NCBI RefSeq assembly: GCF_004801255.1
Contig: NZ_CP036295.1
Coordinates: 2,120,001-2,184,000 of the forward strand
Source: Desulfovibrio desulfuricans
GTDB taxonomy: Bacteria > Desulfobacterota > Desulfovibrionia > Desulfovibrionales > Desulfovibrionaceae
DNA length: 64,000 nt
Reading direction: 5' to 3'
Of this stretch, positions 15,731-26,356 are shown in pieces. The notes below the pieces were generated by a model. That model had not been told where the DNA came from. It saw only the letters and a program-made list of their open reading frames with translations, and did not search any database. How positions within the stretch are numbered: the stretch's first letter is position 1; each line of letters opens with the position of its first letter. The translations under genes were made by a program, and so were the position numbers.

Positions 15731-17032
15731 ATGTCGCTGTATTTTTGCCTGCGGGAAACCGCGGACATTGCCGCCTTTATCAGCGGGACCGACGCTTTGC
15801 CGCAGGAGAGTATTCCTGCAAGCGAGGCTCTTGGGAGAGTGCTTGGGCAAAATGTTTACGCGCCCTTTCCCTGTCCTGCCTGCAACCGCTCCACCCGCGA
15901 CGGCTACGCGGTGCGCTCTGCGGATGTGGCCGGGGCCAGACCGGAGAATCCCGTGCTGCTGCGTCTGGCGGGAGAATGCCGCATGGGCGCAATGTGCAGC
16001 AAAGCCCTGCACGCGGGCGAAGCATGGCGCGTATATACAGGCAGCGACGTGCCTGAGGGCGCTGACGAGGTGGTCATGCAGGAGGACGCTGCACCTGCAG
16101 GCCCGCCCCCGGCTTGGAGCATATCGGCAACCGCCATTGCTGTTTACCGCCCCGGCGCGGCGGGCCAGCATATGCTGACTCGGGGGGCTGACCTGCCTCA
16201 GGGCGAGTTGCTGGCCCAGGCCGGAACAAAGCTAGGCGCTCACCATCTTGCCCTGCTCGCCCAGTTTTTTCGGCACCTGCCGGTACACAGACGGCCAGTA
16301 CTGGGCGTACTTGCCACAGGCGACGAATTTTGCCCCCCAACCCCTGCAACAGCGGTTGCCGCTGGTCAGTGCAATACCAATGCCCTGCTGCTGCAAGCGC
16401 TGGCAACCACACTTGGCGCGCGCTGCCAGCACCTCGGCACAGTGCCCGACAATATTGATGTTCTGCATAAGCACCTGCGCGCGGCCCTGCCAGATGGCCC
16501 AACCCCCTGCGATGTAGTGGTGGTGGTTGGCGGATCATCCGGCGGCAAACGTGATTTCAGCGCACAGGCCATTGCCGCGCTGCCGGGTTGCCGCCTCTAC
16601 GGGCACGACCAGCGCGTGAGCAGCGGCCGCCCGCTTACCATTGCCCGCGTGGGTCAGACCAGCGTTTGGGGCTTGCCGGGGCATCCCCTGAGCCTTGCGC
16701 TGGCCGCACAGGTTTTTCTGGCTCCCCTGTTGCAAAAGCTTGGCGGTCAGCAGGCCGCGCCAGGGTTTATAAACCCTGCGCCCTCTGTACTGGCGCGCCT
16801 TGGGCTGGCCCTGCCGGTGGAGGGGACAGCCCCCGCCCACTACCCCGTCATGCTGCGGCGCGGCCACGGCCGTCTGACAGCCTGGCCCGTGCCCGCAGGC
16901 ACGGGCAAAACCGCCGTGCTGCGCGACATGCACGGTTGGATAACCATGCCCGGTTGCCCGGATGCTGCCGCCGGCACAGCCAAAAGCGGCCTGCGGCGCG
17001 GCGCGGCCATACGGGTACGGCTTTTTGCCTGA
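15731..17032 (+). CDS. moeA: Molybdopterin molybdotransferase MoeA
   Basis: A 433-residue MoeA, which inserts molybdate (or tungstate in tungsten-using organisms) into adenylylated molybdopterin. Typical elements are NRSTRDGYAVRSAD near residue 57, the YTGSDVPEGADEVVMQED stretch, the MoCF-fold loop GGSSGGKRDF, and the C-terminal SSGRPLTIARV and GLPGHPLSLAL. The ATG at 15731 has AAGGAAG eight bases before it; an in-frame TTG two codons earlier is less likely. It diverges from the FdhD/AOR operon, so cofactor insertion and a cofactor-using enzyme share a control region. Confidence 0.92.
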   Translation: MSLYFCLRETADIAAFISGTDALPQESIPASEALGRVLGQNVYAPFPCPACNRSTRDGYAVRSADVAGARPENPVLLRLAGECRMGAMCSKALHAGEAWRVYTGSDVPEGADEVVMQEDAAPAGPPPAWSISATAIAVYRPGAAGQHMLTRGADLPQGELLAQAGTKLGAHHLALLAQFFRHLPVHRRPVLGVLATGDEFCPPTPATAVAAGQCNTNALLLQALATTLGARCQHLGTVPDNIDVLHKHLRAALPDGPTPCDVVVVVGGSSGGKRDFSAQAIAALPGCRLYGHDQRVSSGRPLTIARVGQTSVWGLPGHPLSLALAAQVFLAPLLQKLGGQQAAPGFINPAPSVLARLGLALPVEGTAPAHYPVMLRRGHGRLTAWPVPAGTGKTAVLRDMHGWITMPGCPDAAAGTAKSGLRRGAAIRVRLFA

Positions 17033-17100
17033 CGGCCCGGCTTGTCAGGGGGCCTGGGCGCGGCTACACTGACCCAACCCATACAACAACGGTAACAAGC

Positions 17101-17982
17101 ATGCCCTCCCGCCTTCCGGCCATACGGCAGACCTTTACCGCACCGGGCAGGTTTCCCTACCTTGAAGTGCGCACAACCCTTGAAAGCACCCAGCCCTATG
17201 CCGAGCACTTTCATTCGGCATTTTCGTTCGGGTTTATCCTTGAGGGCGGCACGTGCTTTACGCTCCTGGGGCAGCCGCACACGGCCCTCAAGGGAGATAT
17301 TGTGCTTATTGCCCCAGGCCTGCCGCACAGTTGCAACCCCCTGCACGGCCTGCCCCGCAGTTATCATATGGCCTACCTTGACGCCGCGTGGTTTGCGCAA
17401 AATATCTGCCGGCCCCTGGGCCTCGTCGATGCGTGCGAGGTAGTAAAAAACGTGGTGCGCGACCCGGCGCTTTTTCATCTGGGGCTTGCCGCCATTGAAG
17501 CTCTTTGCAGCAATACAGAAACAGCGGATCAGTCCCTTGCCGCGTGGTTTACGCAGCTTCAGGCCAGCCACGGCTGCCTTGCCGCTGTGGAATCCCCTGA
17601 CGCGCACGACAGCAAGCCCACCACGACAGCGCTGCTCAGCGCCCCTGGCGCTGCGGGGCGGCTGCTCGCGGCTGCGGCCAATACGCCCAACGCAGATCAT
17701 GCGCCTGTTACCTCGCTTGCCCGGCGCGCAGGCCTGCGGCGCGAGAGCTTCTCGCGGGCGTTCAGGCGCGCTGCGGGCCTGCCGCCCAAGGCTTGGCTGC
17801 ATTGCCTGCGGCTTGAAAAGGCGCGCACCCTGTTGCGCCAGGGCAAAAGCATTGCCGAGGCCGCCCTGGCCGCAGGCTACGCCGATCAAAGCCACTTTCA
17901 CCGCATGTTTGTAAAATTCTATTCCGTCACGCCGGGCTGCTATCAACGGGGACGGTCACATTCGTACAATACGCGCAAATAA
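17101..17982 (+). CDS. AraC-family transcriptional regulator
   Basis: A 293-residue regulator. The N-terminal cupin domain (about 15-110) has HFHSAFSFGFILEGG and GDIVLIAPGLPH, a small-ligand-sensing fold. The C-terminal pair of helix-turn-helix motifs (about 200-285) includes SLARRAGLRRESFSRAFRRA and the conserved AALAAGYADQSHFHRMFVKF ending. The ATG at 17101 starts the conserved domain; the frame is open upstream inside moeA's shadow but not protein-like. The LysE exporter gene starts 34 bases downstream in the same direction, and such pairs often form a regulator/target unit, so it probably controls that exporter. Confidence 0.85.
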   Translation: MPSRLPAIRQTFTAPGRFPYLEVRTTLESTQPYAEHFHSAFSFGFILEGGTCFTLLGQPHTALKGDIVLIAPGLPHSCNPLHGLPRSYHMAYLDAAWFAQNICRPLGLVDACEVVKNVVRDPALFHLGLAAIEALCSNTETADQSLAAWFTQLQASHGCLAAVESPDAHDSKPTTTALLSAPGAAGRLLAAAANTPNADHAPVTSLARRAGLRRESFSRAFRRAAGLPPKAWLHCLRLEKARTLLRQGKSIAEAALAAGYADQSHFHRMFVKFYSVTPGCYQRGRSHSYNTRK

Positions 17983-18016
17983 AAAAAAGGTGATCTGCCA
18001 CGCAAGGAGATCACCC

Positions 18017-18673
18017 ATGATTGCTTTTGCATCCACACTGATTCCCGCTGCCTTTCCCGCGCTGGCCCTGGCGCACTTTCTCGCGCTGCTCAGCCCCGGA
18101 CCGGATTTTTTTCTTATTCTCGGTCACGCCGTGCGCCACCGTCTGCGCGGCGCGCTGTACATCTGTCTGGGCATCGCCCTGGGCAACGCCCTGTACATCT
18201 GCCTTGCGGTTTCCGGCTGGTCGATCATGCGGCAGGTTCCCTCCCTGTACCGCATCATAGAGCTGGCAGGCTCTGGCTATCTTGCATGGCTGGGCTTTTT
18301 GCTGCTGCGGGCAAGCCGCCAGACGGCCATCGGGGCAGCCGGTCTTGCAACGGACGAGGCAAGCCCGCTCCCCCCAGGCAGGCAATTGCTCACCGGGCTG
18401 GGTTCTGCCCTGCTCAACCCCAAAAACGCCGTTTTTTACCTCACGCTCATGACGGTCATTCTGGGGCCCACCGCCACACTGCCGCAACAGACCTTTGCCG
18501 GGTTATGGATGACCCTGCTGGTCTTTGCCTGGGATGCCGGTCTGGCCGCCGCCATATCCCTGCCCGGAGCGCAGCGGGCACTGGAAAAGCGCATTCCGTT
18601 CATAGAAGGACTGGCTGGTCTCACGCTTGCCGGCATTGCCCTCTGGCTGGTGCTGCGGCCCCTGTTTGCCTGA
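18017..18673 (+). CDS. LysE/RhtB-family amino acid exporter
   Basis: A 218-residue inner-membrane protein of the LysE/RhtB superfamily, which exports amino acids or related small molecules. The N-terminal signature LALLSPGPDFFLILGHAVRHR is clear, as is the NPKNAVFYLTLM motif in the middle; about six transmembrane helices are visible. The ATG at 18017 is preceded by AAGGAGA. It follows the AraC-type regulator closely and is followed by a terminator hairpin. The substrate cannot be read from the sequence. Confidence 0.88.
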   Translation: MIAFASTLIPAAFPALALAHFLALLSPGPDFFLILGHAVRHRLRGALYICLGIALGNALYICLAVSGWSIMRQVPSLYRIIELAGSGYLAWLGFLLLRASRQTAIGAAGLATDEASPLPPGRQLLTGLGSALLNPKNAVFYLTLMTVILGPTATLPQQTFAGLWMTLLVFAWDAGLAAAISLPGAQRALEKRIPFIEGLAGLTLAGIALWLVLRPLFA

Positions 18674-18692
18674 AAAAACCGCAATACTGCAG

Positions 18693-18721
18693 GAGGCCCG
18701 CGTTGCAGCAACACGGGCCTC
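18693..18721. terminator. Hairpin between convergent genes
   Basis: GAGGCCCG at 18693-18700 pairs with CGGGCCTC at 18714-18721, with extra partial pairing inside. It lies between the exporter and the convergent DUF4139 gene. The T-run after it is weak. Confidence 0.5.
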
Positions 18722-18750
18722 TGAATCATCTGTCTCAATATCAAAGCACC

Positions 18751-20364
18751 CTAGGGCGCATAGGGATCAAGCTGGATCTCCACCGGCGAGGTGATGGTCA
18801 GCTCGTGCTTGACCTCGGCCTTGCCGCCAGCCGCCACATCCACATTCCAGAACAGCAGATGCTCCTGCGCGTCCTGCTGGGCCTGCGGCTTGTCGCGATA
18901 GCTCACGGCAACGCCCTGATCGACCAGCATGGGCATGGGCCGCTCAAGCCGCACGGTCACGGCCTTGTCGCGCGTGTTGCGCACGGTGTATGTCCAGCCC
19001 CATGTCCAGGTGCGGCTTTTGCCGATAAAGCCCTTTTCGCCCCGCTGGCGTACATCGGCCGATGCGGCCACCTGCACGCGCGGGTCTGCGCCAAAATACA
19101 GCGTGGTCTCGTTGCCGCTGGCGTGGAACTTCCCTGCGCCCACGCTCTGCCCATCTACGCTGAACTCCGCCTGACCGTCTGGCCAAATCTGGCTTTCGGG
19201 CAGTGTGGGCCGGGCCATCAGCCACACCCGGCTTTCCCCCGTAGAGGGCCGCGCCAGCCATTGCAGGGGAGCCTTCCACTCCGACTCCAGCACCAGCAGT
19301 CGCGCGCGGCCTTCGGGCAGACCTTTTTCGCCCAGCTTCCAGCTGGCGTACACGCCGGTGACGTCGGCCGCCACAGGTGCGGCGGCGGGGGCGGCTTCGG
19401 GCATTGCGGCATCGGCGGTCATCATCATGCGAGGGGCCGCCTTGACCAGCGGCTGGGCCATGGGCTGCGGCTGCGAATCGATCACCCAGCGCGGCAAGGG
19501 GGCGGGCTCGCGCGGCCCCTGCCCGCGTGAAACAAGGATCAGCTGCGCATCAGCCCAGTCCATTCCCGAAAACTGCCATACCTCGGCCATAAAGCGCACG
19601 TTAACGGCATCGCCCTTGCCCTTGTCGGGCTGGGCGTCAAAACAATACACGGCTCGCCAGCCGCAGTTGCGCAGCGTGTAGCTGTAGCGCACGGGCAGGG
19701 TTGCGGCGGAGACGCTTTTTTGCAGGGTGACCAGCACGCTCTGCCCCATTTCCGGGCTGGGCGGCAGTTGCTGCAATTCCTGCTTCAGCAGGGCCAAACG
19801 GCGCTCCAGATCGGCCTTTTCGTAGCTGAGGGCGGGCACAACCTCGGCCAGACGCTTCTCGCGCTGCGTCATGTCCTGAAACCCGCCCTCCGTGGCCGGG
19901 GCCTCCCAGAGGGCCAGCTGGGCCTTTACGGCCTCGAGCTTGCCCGTAAGGGTCATGACGGCGTGCTGGCGCTCCTCGCGTACTTTGGCCAGATCACCGC
20001 TTTGATCAAGGGGTTGCGGTACGCTGGTCCAGCGCACAATGGTATGGCCCGGTACGGAAATCTGAAAATTTTCCGCTCCGGCGGGCAGCACCACGCGCAC
20101 CTGACTCAGGCCATTGGCCGTGAGCACCGGGGCCTGCTGCTCGACCTCAAGCAGGCCCCCAGACGGCGTGATCCGAGCGGTGCGGGGAGGCGTTGGCGCG
20201 TTGGGCAGGCCTGCGGCCAGGGCCTCGCCGCAAACCAGGCTGATCAAGCTGCACAGCGCAAGCAGCAGGGCCGGAGCAAGCGCGGGCCGCCCTTTGCGTC
20301 GCTGACCACGGGCAGGAAAACAGAGCAGGGAAAACAGCGGGGATGCAATACGTACGTGCGACAT
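18751..20364 (-). CDS. Exported DUF4139-domain protein
   Basis: A 537-residue secreted protein. After a long signal region (hydrophobic core LAPALLLALCSLISLVCGEA near 28-48) comes an N-terminal beta-rich part with LPAGAENFQISVP. A coiled-coil segment (about 125-195, rich in Lys/Glu/Leu heptads) follows, then the DUF4139 mucoidy-inhibitor-A-like region to the end (TWTWGWTYTVRNTRDKAVTV, VEIQLDPYAP). Ala/Pro/Met-rich linkers interrupt the middle. Members of the family are of unknown biochemical function and are usually envelope proteins. GGAGGG precedes the ATG. It has no evident operon partner. Confidence 0.75.
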   Translation of the reverse strand: MSHVRIASPLFSLLCFPARGQRRKGRPALAPALLLALCSLISLVCGEALAAGLPNAPTPPRTARITPSGGLLEVEQQAPVLTANGLSQVRVVLPAGAENFQISVPGHTIVRWTSVPQPLDQSGDLAKVREERQHAVMTLTGKLEAVKAQLALWEAPATEGGFQDMTQREKRLAEVVPALSYEKADLERRLALLKQELQQLPPSPEMGQSVLVTLQKSVSAATLPVRYSYTLRNCGWRAVYCFDAQPDKGKGDAVNVRFMAEVWQFSGMDWADAQLILVSRGQGPREPAPLPRWVIDSQPQPMAQPLVKAAPRMMMTADAAMPEAAPAAAPVAADVTGVYASWKLGEKGLPEGRARLLVLESEWKAPLQWLARPSTGESRVWLMARPTLPESQIWPDGQAEFSVDGQSVGAGKFHASGNETTLYFGADPRVQVAASADVRQRGEKGFIGKSRTWTWGWTYTVRNTRDKAVTVRLERPMPMLVDQGVAVSYRDKPQAQQDAQEHLLFWNVDVAAGGKAEVKHELTITSPVEIQLDPYAP

Positions 20365-20429
20365 CGGCCCTCCAGCGTTATCCGCCGCAGATGAAGCCGC
20401 CGCGCCGCAGGATGCGGCGCGGCGGGCGG

Positions 20430-22112
<1,683 letters not shown>

Positions 22113-22701
22113 GATGCTCCTCAAAATTTGGTGACGCTTCCACCCCAGGCGGCGAGACGCCATGCCAGGGAGAAGCGCGCGCCAAATGGGCGCGCTGGAT
22201 TGATGACAAACCTGCAGTCAGGCCGACCCCAGGCTTGCGCCGCCAAACGGCAGCGCCGTCAGGCGGAAAGCGCAAACACCCCTTGCCCTCGTCCAGCATA
22301 CGTTTGCCGGGGCAGCTCGGGCCTCCAGGCCATAAACGGCCCACAGGCGCGTAGGCGCTTGTGCAATATTTGACCGTATCCGTTCGCGTATTCTTTTTCA
22401 AGTGCGCAGCCGCTCAGGCAAGGGCGCGGCCAGACACGCCGCTTCGGGCCCTGCGCAGCTGAAGAGCGCGCCTCGCCAGGAGCCTGCCCCAAGCGGCAAA
22501 CAATCGCCCTGCCCCATGCGGATGCACCGGGGGCCACGCCATGCCCCGCTGAACAGCGGTTGCACGCATATATGCAAATATTCCAGACTGTTTACCGGCC
22601 ATAGGCGGCAGCGCTGCTTGCCACGCGCCGCGCTCTCTGCCAGTATGCACCTCAGCCCGGCGCACTCCCCCCATATGACGCCGTGCTGCAGGAGGTTGCG
22701 G
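22113..22701. other. Long intergenic region, no gene seen
   Basis: 589 bases between the divergent ettA and symporter genes. Open frames here read as low-complexity shadows without ribosome-binding sites. The only structure noticed is a GCGCGCC/GGCGCGC hairpin at 22177-22195, 65 bases upstream of ettA. Promoters for both genes must lie here, but none stood out. Confidence 0.4.
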
Positions 22702-23655
22702 TTGACCTGTCTTATACTGCGCGTTGGCAACGCCATTACCCGATACATGGGCGTGTTCATTCTTGCATGCTCGGCCCTGGCGTTGTGGAAGCCAGACCTG
22801 TTTAGCTGGGTGGCTCCTTATGTTACGCCGCTTTTGGGCTGCATCATGTTTGGCATGGGCATGACCCTGAGGCTCAAGGATTTTGCCCTTGTGTTCTCCC
22901 AGCCGCGCGCCCTGCTGCTGGGCCTTATGGCGCAGTTTGTCTGCATGCCGCTGCTGGCCTTTGCGCTGTGCCACGTGTTCGCCCTGCCGCCCGACCTGGC
23001 CATGGGCGTCATCCTTGTGGGCACAGCCCCCGGCGGCACGGCCTCAAACGTACTTACCTTTATTTCAAAGGGGGACGTGCCGTATTCCGTAGCGCTCACC
23101 TCGGTGACCACCGTTGTCGCTCTGGTGCTCATGCCGTTGCTCACATGGCTGCTGGGCGGCGTGTGGGTTCCCGTGGACATGGCCGGGCTGTTTGTTTCCA
23201 TTCTCAAGATCGTGGTGATTCCCGTCATCATGGGCATTGTGGCGCACCGCTTCTGCGCGGGCCTGACAAGCCGCGCCCTGCCCTTTTTACCGCCCATCTC
23301 CGCCCTTACCATTACCCTGGTGGTGGCAGGCATCATAGCCATCAACGCCCGCAGCATCATTGAAGCCAGCGCCGACATCTTTCTTGTGGTGATATGTCAC
23401 AACCTTTTGGGTATGGCCTTTGGCTATGCAGCCGGGCGCATGTGGAAATTTGACGAGGCCCGCTGCCGCGCCCTGTGCTTTGAAGTGGGCACGCAGAATT
23501 CCGGTCTGGCTACAGCGCTGGCTCTGGCGCATTTTTCACCGGTATCGGCCATAGCCGGAGCTCTGTTCAGCGTGTGGCAGAACATCTCTGGAGCGCTTGT
23601 TTCCAATTATTTTCACGGCAGTGAACCCCGGCAGCGTCCGCCCGCAGGGCAGTGA
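22702..23655 (+). CDS. Bile acid:sodium symporter (BASS) family transporter
   Basis: A 317-residue membrane protein with nine or ten helices in the BASS fold. Members carry organic anions with sodium; bacterial substrates include keto acids and pantothenate, and bile acids in a few. Family markers are GCIMFGMGMTLRLKDF, the GTAPGGTASNVLTF crossover and the EVGTQNSGLATALA crossover with its Gln/Asn pair that holds sodium. The start is uncertain: a TTG at 22702 has AGGAGG six bases before it and gives an N-terminus like the family, whereas ATGs at 22675 and 22747 have no ribosome-binding site. Confidence 0.85.
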   Translation: MTCLILRVGNAITRYMGVFILACSALALWKPDLFSWVAPYVTPLLGCIMFGMGMTLRLKDFALVFSQPRALLLGLMAQFVCMPLLAFALCHVFALPPDLAMGVILVGTAPGGTASNVLTFISKGDVPYSVALTSVTTVVALVLMPLLTWLLGGVWVPVDMAGLFVSILKIVVIPVIMGIVAHRFCAGLTSRALPFLPPISALTITLVVAGIIAINARSIIEASADIFLVVICHNLLGMAFGYAAGRMWKFDEARCRALCFEVGTQNSGLATALALAHFSPVSAIAGALFSVWQNISGALVSNYFHGSEPRQRPPAGQ

Positions 23656-23823
23656 CCCGAAAGACCCAGCCCCCTGCCGACGCGGCCGCCCGGCAAAAGC
23701 GCACCCTGCGCTTTGACTACCGCGCGCGCCTGTGCCAATTTGTAGGCAGCCGCCGCCGCTGACAAGCGTGCCGACGACTTTTCACGTTCAACCCATTACA
23801 CTGCAATCGATGAAGGAATCGCC

Positions 23824-24204
23824 ATGAGCAAGGAAGTCATCAGCACCAGCAATGCCCCCGGAGCGGTCGGCCCCTACAGCCAGGGCATCAAGACCGGCAA
23901 CCTGTTCTTTTTTTCCGGGCAGATTCCCATTGACCCGGCCATCGGCAAACTGGTGGAAGGCGATGTGAAGGCGCAGGCCGAGCAGGCCTGCAAAAATGTT
24001 ATGGCATTGCTGCAGTCGCAGGGGCTCACCGCTGCAAACGTGGTTAAAACCACTGTGTTTATTACCGACATGGGCAATTTTGGCGCAGTTAACGAAGTAT
24101 ACAAAAAGTACTTTACGGCCCCCTGCCCGGCGCGTTCGTGCGTTGAAGTCAGCAAGCTGCCGCTGGGCGCTCAGGTAGAAGTGGAGGCCATTGCCGCCCT
24201 GTAG
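23824..24204 (+). CDS. ridA: RidA-family enamine/imine deaminase
   Basis: A 126-residue Rid protein that hydrolyses reactive 2-aminoacrylate-type enamines made by PLP enzymes, protecting cell metabolism. It has the family start APGAVGPYSQGIKTGNLFFF, SGQIPIDP, and the active-site CPARSCVEV arginine near residue 107, followed by LPLGAQVEVEAIA. It should be a cytosolic trimer. AAGGAA lies eight or nine bases before the ATG, and a terminator follows the gene. It stands alone with its own terminator. Confidence 0.93.
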   Translation: MSKEVISTSNAPGAVGPYSQGIKTGNLFFFSGQIPIDPAIGKLVEGDVKAQAEQACKNVMALLQSQGLTAANVVKTTVFITDMGNFGAVNEVYKKYFTAPCPARSCVEVSKLPLGAQVEVEAIAAL

Positions 24205-24249
24205 CCTGCAACCGCAAAATCCCGGCGGCAATACCACCGCACCAAACGC

Positions 24250-24285
24250 AACGCGGCCCTCTGCATCTGGGCCGCGTTGTTTTTT
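24250..24285 (+). terminator. Rho-independent terminator after ridA
   Basis: AACGCGGCCC pairs with GGGCCGCGTT around a nine-base loop (24250-24278), followed by GTTTTTTG. A strong classical terminator. Confidence 0.9.
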
Positions 24286-24417
24286 GCGCCTTGCCCGCCG
24301 CCGCGCCAGCTGGCCTGCAAGGCCAACATTCGTTCATGAGCTTGCCCTTGCCAATTTACAGAAGTTATAAAATAGTGGACTATACAAGGGATAAACGGCA
24401 GATGCGAGGCGCACGGC

Positions 24418-25179
24418 ATGGATACCCCACAATCCGATACGGCAGGGCAGTTTACCCTGCAAATGCAGAAGCTGCTTTTGCAGCACTGCCTTGGCGCGTG
24501 GCCACGCCGGGGGCGCACCCTGCTTGAGGTAAACTGCGGGCAGGGCGACTTTTTACCGCTGCTGTGGGAATGCGGCTTTGACATGACCGCCACGGAACTG
24601 AACCCCGACCAGCGGGCCAGTGCCGGGCGCATGGCCGACCGGGCCGAAGTGCTTGCCGCCGCAGACGACCACCTGCCCTTTGACGATGAGGAATTTGACT
24701 GGGTTGTGCTGCACCTGGTTTCGCCCGGCGCGGACAACGCGCGCAGGGCCATTGCCGAGTCGCTGCGCGTTGCTTCTGCCGGTGTGGCCCTCACATTCTG
24801 GAACGCGGCTTCACTTCCCTTTTTGCTCCACTGCCTCCGTGGGCGCAAAACCGCCTGGCCCGGCCCGGCGTTTTGCTGGTGGCAGGTATGGCGTATGCTC
24901 AGGGGCCTCTCCGCCGGCAGCATCAGCGGTGCAAGCGTGCTTGCTGGCCCGCAGTCAACCTGGAACGCCGCGTGCGGCCTCTCGCGCTGCAACAGGGTTT
25001 TGCCCTGGCTGCCCATGGGAGCATGGGGCGTCATACGCATTGACCTGGGCAAATCCCGCCCGGTTACCCCCCTGCCCTTGCGGCTTGAACGCAGGCGCAT
25101 GCGCCGCCCCGAGCCAGCCATGGAGTGCGGGCACAAATCCCAGGCAAAAGCCGTCAACACTGAAAGGGAAACACCATGA
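24418..25179 (+). CDS. Class I SAM-dependent methyltransferase
   Basis: A 253-residue protein with a Rossmann-type methyltransferase core: motif I LLEVNCGQGDFLPLL near residue 38, the acidic end of strand two (TATELNPDQ), then AAADDHLPFDDEEFDWVVLH. The C-terminal half is Trp/Arg-rich and ends in a basic tail. The substrate is not evident; the small-molecule type II methyltransferase fold fits best. Its stop overlaps the start of the next gene (ATGA), so the two are translationally coupled and their products probably act together. Confidence 0.75.
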   Translation: MDTPQSDTAGQFTLQMQKLLLQHCLGAWPRRGRTLLEVNCGQGDFLPLLWECGFDMTATELNPDQRASAGRMADRAEVLAAADDHLPFDDEEFDWVVLHLVSPGADNARRAIAESLRVASAGVALTFWNAASLPFLLHCLRGRKTAWPGPAFCWWQVWRMLRGLSAGSISGASVLAGPQSTWNAACGLSRCNRVLPWLPMGAWGVIRIDLGKSRPVTPLPLRLERRRMRRPEPAMECGHKSQAKAVNTERETP

Positions 25180-26234
25180 GTCTGCCCTCTGTTGCCCCTA
25201 TTGTTGCCTTTATTCGCAAGCATACCCTGCTGCTGGCCGCCGTGCTGCTTATTCTTCTTGCGGCAGCGGGCGGGTACAGCGGCTGGCAGCATTACCAGTT
25301 CAGGCAGACAGCCGAATTTGCCTTTTCGCAGATCAAGGACAGCCTGCACCCCGCCAAACCCGCCGACCTTGCCCGGTGGGTCAACTTTGACGCGCTGACA
25401 AAGCCGCTGGCCAAGGCCGTGGCGCAAAAATACCCCAATCTGAAGCAGGGCCCCAACCAGCTGCGCGACATCAGCGACATTCTGCAGGTCGGCCTGCTCA
25501 AACAGGCCCGCGCCAAGGAAGAACCCGTCAAGGACGAACCAGATGAAACCGCGCGGCTCAAAACGCCTCTCTATGTGCTGCCGCCGACCTTTTATACCCA
25601 GCTCAAGGAAACCCTGGCCCTGCAAAACCCCACAGAAAACACTGCCCTGATTGCCGCCAAGGTGCACCACCCGCTCATGAACAAGGAATTTTCGCTGCTG
25701 CTGCGCATGGACAAAACCCCTGAGGGCTGGCGCGTGGACAATCTTGTCAACGCCGATGATCTTGTGCGTCAGTTCCGCGAATACCAGATGGACCGCATGA
25801 TCGCCCAACGGAAGATAATTCTTGACAGAAATGCCAACATAAAGAAACGCATCGAAGATACTCTGCCCATCAAGACCTGTTCCGTCAGCGCCGGGGTGAT
25901 TTCAGACGGGCGCACGCTCCTGGTGGTGGTAAGCGTACTGGGCAAAAATACCGGCACGGTGGCGGTCAACAGCATGGATCTTTCGGCAAAAATCTGCACG
26001 CCAGACGGCAAGGAGCTGCTGCACAGGTTTCTCAATGCAGTGCAGCCCACCCCCCCCGGCGAGGACCTGGACCACAGCTGGACCATCGAAATGGACGGCG
26101 CAAGCGATCTTGGCAAATCCATTCTGGCCGCGCGCAAGCTTAGCTGCGAATCTTTCTGGAAAACCCTGGGCCTGGCCAACGGAGAGGTGCTGCACCTCAG
26201 CCTGCAACCGCCGCTGCTGGAAGAATTTCAGTAA
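25176..26234 (+). CDS. Membrane-anchored protein of unknown function
   Basis: A 352-residue protein with one N-terminal helix (LLLAAVLLILLAAAGGYSGW, residues 18-37) and the rest predicted outside the cytoplasm. The region after the anchor (about 40-100), with FAFSQIKDSLHPAKPADLARWVNFD, is reminiscent of DUF2939-type sensors or anchors, but I am not certain. The C-terminal part (about 225-352) is beta-rich and reads like a domain for protein interaction (LVVVSVLGKNTGTVAVNS). It is coupled to the preceding methyltransferase by a four-base overlap. No catalytic motif seen. Confidence 0.6.
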   Translation: MSLPSVAPIVAFIRKHTLLLAAVLLILLAAAGGYSGWQHYQFRQTAEFAFSQIKDSLHPAKPADLARWVNFDALTKPLAKAVAQKYPNLKQGPNQLRDISDILQVGLLKQARAKEEPVKDEPDETARLKTPLYVLPPTFYTQLKETLALQNPTENTALIAAKVHHPLMNKEFSLLLRMDKTPEGWRVDNLVNADDLVRQFREYQMDRMIAQRKIILDRNANIKKRIEDTLPIKTCSVSAGVISDGRTLLVVVSVLGKNTGTVAVNSMDLSAKICTPDGKELLHRFLNAVQPTPPGEDLDHSWTIEMDGASDLGKSILAARKLSCESFWKTLGLANGEVLHLSLQPPLLEEFQ

Positions 26235-26356
26235 TTTTCACAATCACCTGCTCACAATGCCCTTTTCTCGCGCATGCTAATATGTCATAGTGTCGCGGTT
26301 GGCGGGCCGGGCAAAACGACCCGCGCCGACCGCACATAAACTCAAGGAGCCGCAAC

